Shown in pieces: positions 23,441 through 35,850 of a stretch of DNA of 64,000 nucleotides. The stretch spans positions 1,860,001-1,924,000 of the forward strand of contig CP099424.1 in assembly GCA_024114885.1 (NCBI GenBank). Direction: 5' to 3'. The translations under genes were made by a program, and so were the position numbers. Every line of letters begins with the position of its first letter. Position 1 is the first letter of the stretch. The notes under the pieces are model-generated. The model searched no databases and was not told the origin of the DNA. It saw only the letters and a list, made by a program, of their open reading frames with translations. The stretch is from Septoria linicola (lineage: Eukaryota; Ascomycota; Dothideomycetes; Mycosphaerellales; Mycosphaerellaceae).

Positions 23441-26400
23441 TTCTACTTCTTTAGCTCTACTAGGCTAGCTTTAGCCTTTAGCTTACTAAGTCTTCTACTT
23501 CTTCTTTAAGCTCCGTTAGTAGCTAGCGTATATAACTCTCTCTTTCTTCTTAAGTTATTATTAATAGCTTACTAATAAAGATCTATAGATACTTGTACCT
23601 AGGTAGAAGGTCTAGTTCTATAACCTTCTCTATTAGTAGTAGTACTTCTTCTAGTTTAACCTAATCTAGAACTAGCTTTAGGTTTTCTTATAGAAAGATA
23701 TATTTCTTAAGATCTATCCTCTTATAGATATACTCCTATTTAGAGCTATCTAGTTCCTTAAGCTTATATAATATACCTCTCTATAATACTTTAGATACCT
23801 TAAAAGAGCCTTCTTATCTAAATATAAGCTTATAGGAGAAGCTAGTTTTTAACTTAGAGTAGTATACTAATACGAGATCTCTCTCCTTTAGTATAGTAAG
23901 GTCTATATAGCGATATTTATCGAAGTACGCCTTATTCTATTCTTAGAGACGCTATTAACGTAGTCGTCCTTCTTCTATAGTCGTTTCTATAGCTTCTAGA
24001 GCTTGAGCTCGAATCGTAAGAAGCTCTACTCTAGTCTTAACCTTACCCTAATCTATAACCTAGAAGGTATAGTATTCTAGCTCGATTAGTAGTACTACGT
24101 TACGCTTAATTATTACCTTCGATAGTATTAGGCTAGTAGTAGAGACTATTATCGTTCTCTCTACTTATAGAACCGCTAGAATATAGTTACGAATCGTATA
24201 AAGGCTACTATTAGAGAGCTTTAAGTAAGCGTCTAATATTATCTTATAGCTAACTTTAACGATAGCGTTAGACTAAGAGTAGTATAGCGAAATATTAATA
24301 CGTTTAATACTATACGATAGTAGTAGCTTCTCTACGTTACTAAGGTTAGTCTTATAGTTATCGAGGATAACTTCTATAGCGGTACCTTACTAGTAAAAGA
24401 TCTCTTCCTATATAAACCTTACTATCTATACTAAGAAGATACTCTTTACTAGGTACTAGAATATATATACTTCTAGCTAGCGCGATAGAGACTCGCGTAC
24501 AATTATTAACGAATAGTTCTTCGAGATATATAAGCTATTAATATACTACCTCTAGCCGACTATAACTTAGAGCGAGATCTATAGTTCTCTAGATACCTAT
24601 CTCTTATACCGAAGACTATAAATAGTATATTACTAAATAGCGAGCGAGATTTAAGCCTAAACCCTATCCTACTACTATCGTTTCTAGATAAGATTATACG
24701 TCTATTTAGCGCTACGATAACCGTTCTTATAATAGTATATCTTAATAATACGAGCTTACGCTTTAGGTTAATTAATAACTTACTATAGAGGTCTAGCTAC
24801 TCGCTCTTAGCGCTAGAGCTAGTTATTCTTAATATAAAATAGCTAATACTTCTTTCTTAACTACTTATACTCGTTATTAGAAACTCTCTTAGGTCTTTAT
24901 ATTCGTATAAGTATAAAAGCGATATTTATTAACTCCTAAGAGTAGATCTTATTAATTATAGATAGCTCGCTCTAAATTACCTATATAGAGAAAGCGTTAA
25001 CGTAAAAGGTATCGAAGAATTACTCGTTAATTATTAGATCTATATCTTCTTCCTATTCTATAGCCTCTATATCTTTAGGCGTAGTAGGCTTTCTTAATAA
25101 AGAATCTAGAGCTATATACTTCTTACTAGGAATATATATAACGTTAAAGTCGAAGAGGTAGATCTATACTAGCTAGCGCGTTATTACTTTCTTTAGCAAA
25201 TTAGAGGTAGCCTTATTAAGCTAGTAAATAAGAGTATTTATATTAATCTCTAGCTAAAAGTATACTCTAAATAACTATAGTTTTAGCTTCTTTAATACCT
25301 TTAGTATACTAAGGTATTCGCGCCTTCTAGTATTATACTTGACTTCTACTAGGTTAAATAGGCCGGACTTATACTAAACTAGATAATAGAGAAGTAGCTC
25401 GTCTCGATTATATTAGGAAAGCGTATATTCTTAACCTTTACTACTCGAATCTACGCCTACGATAATAAGTCCTACTCTTTCTCTATAGTTAAGAGTAACT
25501 AGGGCTAGAGCTGAAACTAGTACCTTTAAGACGACGTCTTTAGCTAGTTAGTGTTTAGTAGTCTATTAAAACTTAGTATCTTTCTATAAAAGTTTAAATA
25601 GTAGAGTAAGGATAATCGTAAAACCTTTAACCTAGACGCGATAGTACGTAACTACGCTAAGGAAGATTCGAACCTTCTTCTAATTCTCTAGAGTCGGCTA
25701 TTTCTTAATCTTCGCTACTCTTACGAAGTCTAGATAGCGACTATTAATACTAGTAAGGTAACTAACGATTACTAGTTATTCGTAATAGAGCTATAGCTTA
25801 TTAAAAGCTATAGTTATACTAGCTCGTTCTATATTATAGAGAACGTCGTCTATAGCTATAATATATTTAATAACGTAATAGTAGAGGCTAGGTTTAACCT
25901 CTTTACTATCGTACTTCGTCTTAGGCTCTTTAATACTAATATTATTAAGGAACGGCTATACTTTATACGAGACATACTCTATAAGCACTTGATTAATAAT
26001 ACGAACGAACTAGGTAATAGAATTTATAGCTCCTTATAGTAACGTTATCTACCGTAATAGCCCTAGTAGTAAATTAAAGCCTATAAGATCTCTATATAAT
26101 TTATCGAGTAGGATTTAGTTATATCTAGAGAAGATATTAACTAATAAGGCTAGCGCGTAACTAGTAAAGTCCTTAGAGAAACCCTTAGCGTCGGATAGTA
26201 AGTTCGAATCTCTTATAGTAACTTAATTAAACTTCTAAGCTATATTAATTAACTAATACTTCTTTAGCTTACCTACCTCTATCTTCTTACTAATAAGGAA
26301 GTACGAGTTTCGATAAGTACTATAGTATAGCTTAAGAGTTCTAGCTTAGATTCGTTATCTTAGTATATCTTCTATAACGTACTATAGAGATAGATTTAGC

Positions 26401-27669
26401 TTAAAGCCTAGATACTACTATAGCTCGTAAGGAACTATCTAAATCTTCTATAATAGAGTAATATTAGGATTAATTTAGCCTAAATATATAAAGTCCTACG
26501 TAAAGGTAGCTTCTCGATTCCTTAGTATATAGTATAACAAATCTAGCTCCTTTAGTAGTAGTTCTATACTAGGTTTGAACTTTATAAGCTATTTAGGCGT
26601 AAGCTATAATCTAGGCTCGATCGCCGAGAATCTCTTAGTTAAGTACTTACTATTATAAGGTCTAGTACTAGGTAGTATAGCTGCTTCTTTCTTAATATAA
26701 GTCCGTCGCTAGTCTTTTAATCCGCTAGAGTTTAAGCCGTTAGTTATAGTAATATCTATATTTACTAGTTTAATCTTATTAGTAACTCGCTTATAAAGAG
26801 TATAGGCGCTAATATAGTTATCTAGCTTCCGCTACCCTATAGCTTCTTTATTACGAGCTCTCTCTACTACTATATTAATAGCGGCTAAGATAACGTACGT
26901 CTCTTTACTAAGCTCGTCGTCTACTTTATTAGAAATAACCTCGTCGTAGAGTCTAGGTTCTTAGATAGCTAGCTCCGCCTCTCTAAGCTTACTACGAGTA
27001 ATTATTAAGTATTCGCCTCTATAATTCAAACCCTAGCTCGATTAAGATACTAGTATAGTATCTTTAAAACTATACCTAATACTCTAGTATAAGTCTCGCT
27101 CGTTAGTATAAACTAGCTTAGCTTTACTAGTAGCTAGTAAAAGCTTCTTAAGTTAGCTATTTTAGCTAAATTTAGTAATATTACCTTCGATAGCTACTAC
27201 TACGAGATAGTTATACTATATTTAAGTCTAGCTATAATTAACCTATCTTAATAGTTCGAGCTACTATCGTAGAGAGGTACTTTATCTAATTAAGTCTACT
27301 ATAAAATAGTCCCTAAAGTAGATTACCTTTATATACGATAACTACTACGTAAGGTAGTTAAAGACTTAATTCTCTAGGAGTTTAGAGCTATTAGTAATCG
27401 TAAACGAATACTAGTACTAATCGCTTATCTATCTATACTACTAGTATAGTTTAAAGTATAGTATAGGAGGTATAACGTAATTATCGTTTAAAAAGGTAAC
27501 TATAGAACGTTCTACTAGCTAACCCTCCTAAGTAGAGTTTTTACTTCTAACTACTAAACCTTATATAGAAAGAGTAGTAGAAGCTTAAAAAGCTTATAAT
27601 CCCTCTCTCTACTCCTTACTATTATAAGATCTAGAGTCCTCGATAGTATACTCTATATTCTTTAGCTAA
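23440..27669 (-). pseudogene. RT-RNase H-integrase of A1
   Basis: Gypsy pol on the minus strand, nearly complete to the A2 insertion point. The RT catalytic pair at 25941-25953 reads FLNN (FLDD before RIP). RNase H follows, with VDSSSKG and the LKALKK-like block. Integrase comes next, and the GPY/F-type C-terminal module (EGLFKI) lies near 23800. The frame resumes beyond A2 at 46212. Order and motifs match the common ascomycete Ty3 clade. All copies are inactivated by RIP. Confidence 0.8.
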
Positions 27670-27949
27670 TAGTAAGGCAAAGGCCTACCTACATACTATA
27701 CTAAGTAGTTTTAGTATAAAAGTAAGGTAGTAGCTCGTTTCTAAGATAGTAATATTTACTCTACTTGATTAATTTAATATCCTACGGTCCTAGTATAAGG
27801 CTCTTAGTCCTAGGGCTACTATTTTAAGCTCGTTACTATTATTTAATTAACGTATTATAAGACTATTACTCTCCGAACAGGTCTTGTTCTATAGCGACTA
27901 CTCTTATACCTACCTAGAGGGTTAGTATTAAGATAGTTATTATCTATTA
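27670..27949 (+). repeat. 5' LTR of A2
   Basis: 280 bp, TAGTAAGG to TCTATTA. It pairs with 45932-46211 and follows target duplication CTAA. Confidence 0.9.
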
Positions 27950-27950
27950 A

Positions 27951-27970
27951 TAGAGCCGAAGGTAGAGCTA
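27951..27970 (+). other. tRNA primer binding site of A2
   Basis: TAGAGCCGAAGGTAGAGCTA, one base after the LTR. TAG is TGG before RIP, giving the complement of a tRNA 3' CCA end. It shares the GAGCCGAAGGTAG core with element B. Confidence 0.7.
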
Positions 27971-28850
27971 TCTCTTCTCTCTTATACTAGAACTAGAAGC
28001 GCGGAGAGTAGATAGTAGCCTTAAAGTAAGAACTAACGTACTATAAACATTAATAAGAGGCCTAAAAGAAGCCTACGTAAGAGGCGACTTAAAGAGCTAT
28101 AATAATATAGAAGCTCCTAGAATATAGATATCGCTCTAATCTAGAAAAGTTATAAACCTCTAGTACTTCTTAGTACGGATCTATTTAGTATTTATCGTAT
28201 AGGTAGTAAGGCGACTTACTATATTAGAGATTTACTTAGGGTCTCTATACCTATAATAGTCTTCGATTAGACCCTAGTTTAGCGTAAAAACGCTCTTGTT
28301 TAGATAGCGTAGAGGCTATAGGATAGGCTAGACCCGTCTAGGTAATCTCGTATCCTCTAGTATATAGATCGCTTAGAATAAGCCCTAGTACGGCGTAAGA
28401 CGCTAATCGTTTAGCTAAGGACACTAATTACGTCTAAGGCCCTAGACCCGGTATATAGTATAAGCTAACGTAATATTATACTACTATAGTTATATAGCGA
28501 ATTACTCGAATAAGCGAGACGGACGCGTCTAGCTATAAACGGTCGAACTATACGATATAATATACCTTCGCTTATTAGGTACAATTAATATAGCCTCGGT
28601 ATTATAAGAAAAGTATAACGTTTATCTTCTAATAGCTAATAAAATTTTAGACTCTTATTTTTTTTAGTTATCGTTTTAAATAATAACTATATTTTATTTA
28701 AAAACCTAATTAAGAAGAGTATAATATACTCTTAGAATATCTTCGAACAAGCTCTATAAGTAAATTAGTATCTATTAGCTAGCCTAAAACACTAGATAGT
28801 AGCTTATCTAACTAGCTTAATAAGTAAATTCGAAGATTACTAGTAAAGCT
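27971..28850 (+). other. leader of A2
   Basis: About 0.9 kb before gag. It is shared with A1 and A4 throughout and with A3 up to about 28423. No gene was recognised. It contains the first near-palindrome at 28666-28690. Confidence 0.55.
28666..28690 (+). repeat. near-palindrome 1 of A2 (leader-gag)
   Basis: AGTTATCGTTTT followed by AAATAATAACT: inverted halves upstream of gag. First of four similar sites in the element. Confidence 0.6.
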
Positions 28851-31620
28851 ACTACTTACTTTTACTTTATTCCCTCTACTAGATAACGATATATCTATAG
28901 AAGTAGAGGACTAAGGAGGTACTAACCTTAACTCTAATACTAATATCTTTTAAAGACCGAACTTAGGAGGTAGACTATCTATAGCGTAGTTCTAGCTACT
29001 TATAGAGACTATCTAAGTAACCTAAAGCTAGAAGGTAATTATCGCTTAGGTTCCGCTACTACCTAGCTCGGACTAGAATCTCTTCTTTAATAGAGAGAAC
29101 GTAATCGAGTATATTAAGCGCTTTAAAGTACTATATAGGAACTACGCTATCCTACTTATTAATAATAATAAATAGCTTTACGAGAAGTTACTTACTTAGG
29201 TCACGGTTATCTAACGTAGACGATACTAGCGCCTTAATAGTTTCTACGACCGAGACTATACTAAGTTTAAGGAGTTAATTATTAAGGAGTACTAAAAGTA
29301 TAATAATATATATATACTCGGAAACCACTACTATATAGAAAACCTTTATAAGGTTAACTATAGCGAGGATAATAATCTCTTAGAGTACTTAAGGTAGTTT
29401 ATACTCTATTCTAATACTATACCTACTTCGTATATAGACGAGCGTTCTCGTACTCTTCTATTTATACGAGGCCTACTATTTCGTTTCGGTAAGAGACTCT
29501 AGGCCTATCTTAGGTTAGACCTTAATAATAGTAACTTAGATTATAGTAAGCTCTTAAAGACAGCCTAGCGTTAGATTAATAGTAATAAGGACTTTAAATT
29601 AGAAGTATATAACGAAGGCGGTAGAGACGTCTAGTAGTTATACGAGGTAGTAAAGAAGTCCGCTCTAAGACTAAACTCTAAGTTTAAGGCTAGAGAAACG
29701 GTAGTCTATAAAGGCTATAAACTAGTAAGCGTCGATAATATTACTACTAGTATATAAGATCTTATAATTACTACGATTCGTCGACTCGAAGAAGAAGAGC
29801 CGTAGCTACTACGCTCGTCGATAGGATAGTAGGCGAAGTCTTACGATTACGACTATCTATATATTCTAAGTCCTACTTATAGCTAGGAGATTTCGATTAA
29901 TTTAGCTACGATAGATAACAGGTTAATAATCGAGGCCTATATAGCGATCGCTCTAAAGATTTTAGGTTATTAGATATATAGGCTCGAAGGCTATATAGCT
30001 ATAAACTACGAATACCTATAGTAGTTCGAGACTAAGAGCTTAATATATAGAGATCTAAAGACCGGTATTATATACTATAGGACGCCTCGCCTAGGTATAG
30101 AAGAGATATAGTACTACTAGGATAAGGAACTACTAAAGCTATTCGTATTAATAGGAGTATTAGAGTAGCGCTATAGGAAGATTAATCTTGAAAATATAGA
30201 TCGTTTATTAACGCTAAGAGCGAGCTAGTAGAGGATAGCGAACAAGATAGCTAGTATCGATAGTTCTATTAATATTAGCTAAGTCGCTTCTATTATATAG
30301 GAAGATTAGGACGATCTAATCGGCGCCTACGTAGCTAGAGATAGCGTAAAGACAAAGCGGAACCTAAACTCTTCTTATCTAGTTAGAGAAGTATAGAAGC
30401 GAATTACGACCTAGGCTATAGCTATAAGAACCTACGCTTATCGTTACTCTCGTATTAAAGAGGTTAAAGATAAAAACTAGCCGGCTCCTTACCTTATAGA
30501 TATAGAGGAGTTAGAGGATTCTTAAACTTAGAGACGTAATAACGATAAGATCGAGGATAAGTAGATATACGACTACCTAAATAGTCTACTAGTTCTAGTC
30601 GCTCCTATATATACTTAAAAGTAGAAGAAAGCTAAGGAGCCTCTAAAGACTAAGCGTATAGATAACTACCTTCGAGCTACGTACGCTAATAATAACGCTA
30701 ACGTCTTCTAGATAGATAAAATACTCGAATCTAAGGTCTAGTTAAGCTTAGTAGAGATTATTCTCTATAGCGAGCAAGCGTCGTATTCCTTATAGAGTCG
30801 TGTTCTAAACGATACGGATCTATATAAGAAGCTTAACAAGCTCTATATAAAGAAGCGTACGAATAGAGGTAGTAGAGCTAAGATTAGCGTATATTCCTTA
30901 CTATCTAAAGCCTTTAGCGAGTAGATAGAGAAGGAGCTAATAAAAGCTATTTTAGCGACTAATATTAAGGCCTTCTAGGCTACCGCTATAGTAATTAATA
31001 TAGTGAAACCTAGGCCTACTTCTAAGCTTTATAAGCGAATAGATAATATCCTTCTATTATATAATAATATCTATTAGATTATTCTAAGTATCTACGTACC
31101 TATAAAGTACAGCCCTCGAATAATAGCTTACGAGTCTTTAATCGATAAGGAGGCTAAGTTAATAATTATACTAATCGAACACGTTCGAAAGCTTTAAGTT
31201 AATATAACTCCTCTTAGTAATATTACTATAGAAGGAGTCGGAGGCAAGGTTACTTTCGTTAAGTACTACCTAGAGGTATTAATCGATACCTTTAGCGTAA
31301 GAGTTACTATACTATTTCTAGTCTTACTAGTAAACGGCCCGATCTTACTTAGCCGGCCGTAGGTACGATAGGTACGCCTAGCTTCTAAGAACTACGATAA
31401 TAGATCTTAAGAGAGTTTAATTAGTACTCTAGATAGCTATATTATTATATTTACTGGTTTTAATAGCTATAGTAATATACGTACTATAGAATAGGTTCTA
31501 GGAAAAGCTAGAGTACCGAGGAACTAGCTCTAGTCGATAGTACGAGTTTAGTAGAGGCTCTAATACGTATATCGCGTTAAGATTTAATAGAAGTTAGTAT
31601 CTGAACTCTAACTTTTAGTA
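28850..31620 (+). pseudogene. gag-protease of A2
   Basis: The Gag capsid region from about 29080 reads FFNRENVIEYIKRFKVL, then IKEYQKYNN, then LEYLRQFILYSNTI, then LLFIRGL, the usual order for fungal gypsy Gag. After a long variable region a protease core is at 31138-31160. In A1 it reads LIDKGAKL and here the Gly is Glu (GGG to GAG). The Lys after Asp is probably Glu before RIP. A second LID segment lies at 31279-31290. The frame ends near 31620, just before the second near-palindrome. Gag start is uncertain because ATG is lost. Confidence 0.75.
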
Positions 31621-31792
31621 ATTACTAGCTAAAGAACATAGAGTATACTATCGAGGACTCTAGGTCTTATATTAGCGAAGAGTAGAGAGAGGGATTATAA
31701 GCTTTTCAAGCTTCTACTACCCTTTCCGTATAAGATTTAGTAGTTAGAGGTAAAAACTCTACTTAGGAGGATTAGCTAGTAGAACGTTCTAT

Positions 31793-31815
31793 AGTTACCT
31801 TTTTAAACGATAATT
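31793..31815 (+). repeat. near-palindrome 2 of A2 (gag-protease / pol)
   Basis: AGTTACCTTTTT and AAACGATAATT in inverted halves, between the gag-protease frame and the pol frame. Also at about 27481-27503 in A1 and 57420-57441 in A4. Confidence 0.6.
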
Positions 31816-31819
31816 ACGT

Positions 31820-32103
31820 TATACTTTCTATACTATACTTTAAACTATACTAGTAGTATAGATAGATAAGCGATTAGTACTAGTATTCGTTTATAGTTAC
31901 TAATAGCCCTAAACTCCTAGAGAATCAAGTCTTTAACTACCTTACGTAGTAGTTATCGTATACGAAGGTAATCTACTTTAGGGACTATTTTATAGTAGAC
32001 TTAATTAGACAAAGTACCTCTCTACGATAGTAGCTCGAACTATTAAGATAGGTTAATTATAGCTAGACTTAAATATAGTACGACTATCTCGTAGTAGTAG
32101 CTA
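31820..32103 (+). pseudogene. N-terminal part of pol, A2, before hAT-1
   Basis: A short part of the pol frame upstream of RT, cut by hAT-1 after 32103. It continues at 40341. The same sequence is uninterrupted in A1 (about 27190-27480, minus). No catalytic motif in this part. Confidence 0.6.
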
Positions 32104-32119
32104 TAGACGTCGGAATAGG
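32104..32119 (+). repeat. left terminal inverted repeat of hAT-1
   Basis: TAGACGTCGGAATAGG, matched on the opposite strand at 40317-40332 with one transition. Confidence 0.9.
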
Positions 32120-32880
32120 TTAGTATAGGTAGGGTTAGGTCCAAACCTATATTCTTAGTAATCGATATAGGTTAGAGGGGTAACCCGCTAAAGCTTAATA
32201 GGTAGTACCTATAACTAGAAAATATAGGTTAAGGCGTATACCTACGTAGGTACCTATAGGAGTATAGGTATAGATATACTAAAATCTACGTACTATAAGT
32301 ATCTAAGTACGTGAAAAGGACGATAGGCGCCGACTATATATACCGACTATAGAGATAAGAGGAAACGAAGGTTTTATAGTATAAAAGTAGAAAGTAATCT
32401 TATATCGTTCGCTATAGTTATAATATAATTTGATACTACGCTTCTACTACGTAGCCGGGTATCTCGAAGTAGCCTAAACGCTATTTCTTACGCCGAATAT
32501 AATACGTAGTACTATACTACTTTAAATAACCCTTATTATCTATAACGCCTTATATACGAAGTATTCTCCGAACGAGCTATATATCCTTCTACTAGATCGT
32601 AACTCGCTTTATATAGATAGCGTAGAGGTTAGTACCTATACAAGTTAGTATAAGCTACTAAATAGTAATATAGAAGGATATATACTCTTAAAAACCTTCG
32701 TTAAATAGAGCTCTACTACCTCTTATAACGCTTCTAGTATACTAGCCCGAAAGCGTAGATCCTACTTAAAGCCGTAGGCGACCTCTCTTACTAGTCGCTA
32801 GAAGGGAAGCTTACTAATAAGTAGATCCCTAGTCCTCTAAAATATCTAAATCTCTCGTAGAGCTAAAACTATAGTAGATT
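32120..32880. other. left subterminal region of hAT-1
   Basis: Holds many short AGGTA/ACCTA and ATAGGTT repeats in both orientations up to about 32290, the kind of array hAT transposases bind, then one 13-bp double motif at 32329-32351. From 32711 it is shared with hAT-3. No gene was recognised in it. Confidence 0.5.
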
Positions 32881-33290
32881 AGCGTACCGACTACGTTTAC
32901 CGACTACGTTTTAACTTACTACCTAGCTTATAGCGATAGAGCTTCCTTACCCTCCTAACTACTAGAGCCTTCTTAGAAAGCCTATTAGCTCGTACTATAT
33001 TCTAAGTATTCGACTATACTTTTAGAATATAGGATTTCTTCTTTATAGTAAGTTTTAGACCGGCTCTTCTCTTCTTCTTCGTTACTATCTTACGAGGCGC
33101 TTTTTGCGTAATAGGCCGCTTTCTACTAAGGCCCTTCCTACTAGTAGTAGGCCTCTTTATAGTAGGAGGCTTATTATTCTCCTATTTAGACGCGTCTTTA
33201 TTATCTTCCTCTTTAGGCGCGTATTTATTATTACTATCTTATATATCGATAAGAATTAGATTATTAGCCTGTCCTTAAGGCTAATCGCTA
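32880..33290 (-). pseudogene. basic (Lys/Arg-rich) ORF of hAT-1
   Basis: A minus-strand frame of about 130 codons that stays open once RIP stops are read through. It starts with an acidic, Asn-rich stretch (DNKDASK), then becomes strongly basic: SRKGLSRKRP, KAPRKIVTKKKRR, then LSKKALVVRRVRK. It looks like a nuclear, nucleic-acid-binding tail, with KAPRK as also found in histone H3 tails. It lies about 300 bases downstream of the H3-like gene on the same strand, with stops between, so it is either a second gene or a spliced extension. No domain is identifiable. The copy in hAT-3 is at about 6395-6790. Confidence 0.5.
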
Positions 33291-33602
33291 GCTCTCTCTA
33301 TTTAAAGATACGCTAATAGAGTAGGAGAACGCGATACTTAATTAGCGAGAGCGCGTTATTTAGGCGTAAGTATAGTAGCGTCTTATATAAGACGATTAAG
33401 AAAGTCGTAGTTAATTAGAAGCACTATATCGCGCGAGAACGCGATAGAATATTAATAATATTATATTTGTTTAGAGTTATAGTCGTAAGGTTAAAATTAT
33501 AAGGTTTTAGTATAGAGCTAGAATTTAGAGTCTAAAGCCTAAGGTACTAACGACCTCTCTATTCCCTAGAGGAACTCGCTATATATCTACTAAGATAATA
33601 GG

Positions 33603-34077
33603 TTAGAAATGTAGTCGGTATCTATAGTCGGCGGACTTACGCTTCTACTAAACTATACTACCGTCCTAGCTAGTAAACCTTATACGAATACGATAGTATA
33701 GCTATAGATCCTTAGCCTATAGTATAACCTACTTTATATAGATAGCTAGGAGATTAGATATCTTAAATTTAGTAGTAAGGAACGCTTTAGCTACCTCTTA
33801 GAGGCATTCTAAGGCCGCTAATTAATAGCGTAGCCTACTACTAAAAGTAAGAACGATCTTATAGACAAGCTACTAGAATAGGAGGCGTTAGATATATAGT
33901 TCTATTATACCCTATAATTTCTTAATCTAACGAAGCGTAATAGTACCTAACTTAAGGATACGACGTTTCTACCTACTATTACGAGGTATACGCTTCCGAC
34001 GAGTATTCGTTTTTACTATAATAACCTTCTTCCGAGGCTTAATAGGCTTCTAAGTAGTACTCTCTAGAATAGCTACT
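33603..34077 (-). pseudogene. Histone H3-like gene carried by hAT-1
   Basis: The histone fold is at about 33684-33960 on the minus strand and aligns to histone H3 without gaps. Anchors, x marking RIP stops: LGTITLRxIKKL (H3: PGTVALREIRRY), IELYIxRLLFxxLVYKI (TELLIRKLPFQRLVREI), SRLRYxLAALECLxEVAKAFL (TDLRFQSSAVMALQEAxEAYL), NLLAIYIK (NLCAIHAK), AKDLxLYYRIR (PKDIQLARRIR). The loop 1 spacing is that of canonical H3, without the insertion usual in CENP-A. The tail before the fold is basic (TRRKRIPRNSR) but does not follow the canonical H3 tail. The protein continues about 25 residues past the usual H3 end into the 13-bp motif and stops at 33603-33605. It would have been a nucleosomal protein. 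The start is uncertain. I am sure of the fold, less of the ends and of whether it was ever expressed. Confidence 0.85.
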
Positions 34078-34399
34078 TTTAGTAGACTATACGATTATAA
34101 ACGCTAAGGAGAGCTTAAAGGGATCGATACTTGATTATCGCTCCTATATAGAGCGTCGTAATCGAAGAATAGTATAAGAAATAAAGGAAAGGGTAGAGAT
34201 AGGAGGAAGGAAGTAAAGAAAGAAAAAGTAGGTAGTTAGAAAGATACTAAAACTTGCTAAGACGCTATAAGCTATAGAACCTCGAGTCTAAAGAGACACT
34301 AAGAAACTTACTAGATCCTACGTCTATACCTAAATAGGAAAGTACTATACTAGGAAAACTACTACCGACTACGATTACCGACTATAAATCTTATCTTGA

Positions 34400-35185
34400 T
34401 TAATTCTAGAAGCGTAGAACTAGAGGATAGTTATAGTCGATATTAGTTTACTAGATCTATATAATTAGATATTAGTATAGAATAATATAAAATAAGCTAT
34501 TAGTTCTAAGTTATACTAAACTAAGGCCTATTCTATTAATAATAAATTATCTATAATACTAGAGAAGAGAATATTTTTACTATATATACTAGATAGTATA
34601 AAATATATAAATATAAAGTAGTAATACTCTCTCTCTTTTCTAAGACTAATTAAAAAGGCTAGTTCTAAAGGATTAGTAGAATCTTCTAAATCTAAAGAAA
34701 AACTTTCTCTATAATAGACTTAATAGTAGTATCTCGTTATTAGGCTTTAAAATATCTTAAAACTAAATATTTATTCTATTAATATATACTATAGGATTCT
34801 TAGGATTTATACTATTTTAGTAATCTATTAAGCCTATTAACTTATTAAGAAGCTTAAAGAGTTTTAAACCTAGTCTATAGATCGATAGGATAGTTCTTAA
34901 TATAATAGCTAAAATTATAATATCTCTAGCTAATATATAAGGTTATATATAGTAGAAAAGGTAAGTATAAATAAGTAAGTACTTCTTAAGAAGTTAAGAT
35001 ATCCTTTTTAGAATAAAAGCTCTTTAAGCTAGGTCTCTATAATCTACTATTAGTCTTATATTATTAGCCTATACCTCTCTTTTTAAAGTAATCTTTCTTC
35101 TATCTAGTAGATATACTATAGAGACCTAGGATAGGCGGACTTAGTAGATATATTAGCCTATACTAAGATATAATCTAATAGTAAA
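34400..35185. other. AT-rich, CpG-poor segment in hAT-1
   Basis: About 0.8 kb between two copies of the 13-bp double motif (34364 and 35188). Unlike the rest of the window it has very few CpG, and A/T runs are longer. No frame with a recognisable domain was seen. It may be an insertion with a different base history or a non-coding spacer of the element. Confidence 0.5.
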
Positions 35186-35229
35186 GTACCGACTATATAT
35201 ACCGATAACTAATATTATCTAAAAAGCTA

Positions 35230-35850
35230 TATTAAAGTATCTAGGGGCGACCTATCTTAACGTTACTCCTACTTAGTTAGCCTTTAGACTCTAGATTTCC
35301 TTACTTCCTATAAATTCTAAACCTTACTTTCTAACTACCTATACTTATAACTAAATTCGTCGTATATTACTATCGCTTATCTAACCTGCCTAATTCTACT
35401 ACTATTTAGTAGATAACCGTTATAGCTATCGAACGCGACACTTTTAATACTAATTGTCCTAGAAATAGTATATTAGAAGCGTAAGGTAGAGTCTCTTCCT
35501 AAACTCGAGGCGAAACGTATAAGACTTACTACGACAAGAAAGGATATTAAAGACTACTCGATTAATCTAAACATACTACGCGACCGCGCACGTACTTAAG
35601 CTATAGACGAAGATAGAGCTAAAGTAGACTAAAAACGTAAAGTAAAGAATTAAGCTTTTAGTCGTTTTAAGATAAAGTAAATAGCTACACTACTAGGGTA
35701 AGATAGCCTCGATAAGGACGCGTAGAAGATATATATTAATTAATAGAAACTAGTCTATAAGGCAAGCTTTACTAAACAACGGTAAGTCTCTATTATACTA
35801 TTATATATATAGTCAGTAAACGTAGTCGGCGTATATAGTTAGCGCTAATA
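35230..35850 (+). pseudogene. possible upstream exon of the unknown ORF in hAT-1
   Basis: A frame with Arg/Lys/Asp-rich sequence (for example DEDRAKVD at about 35610) lies before a GTAAGT at about 35782 and an AG at about 35811, which would make a 30-base intron, short for fungi. The frame cannot be joined with confidence to the following ORF. No domain was recognised. Confidence 0.3.

Noticed and set aside
33603..34077. CENP-A (centromeric H3) rather than H3-like
   Set aside because: Not fully excluded, but loop 1 has the canonical H3 length and the residues there follow H3. The N-terminal tail is divergent, so I call it only H3-like.
35782..35811. A short intron starting GTAAGT
   Set aside because: About 30 bases is below the usual size of fungal introns, and the AG falls inside a 13-bp motif copy; noted only as a possibility.
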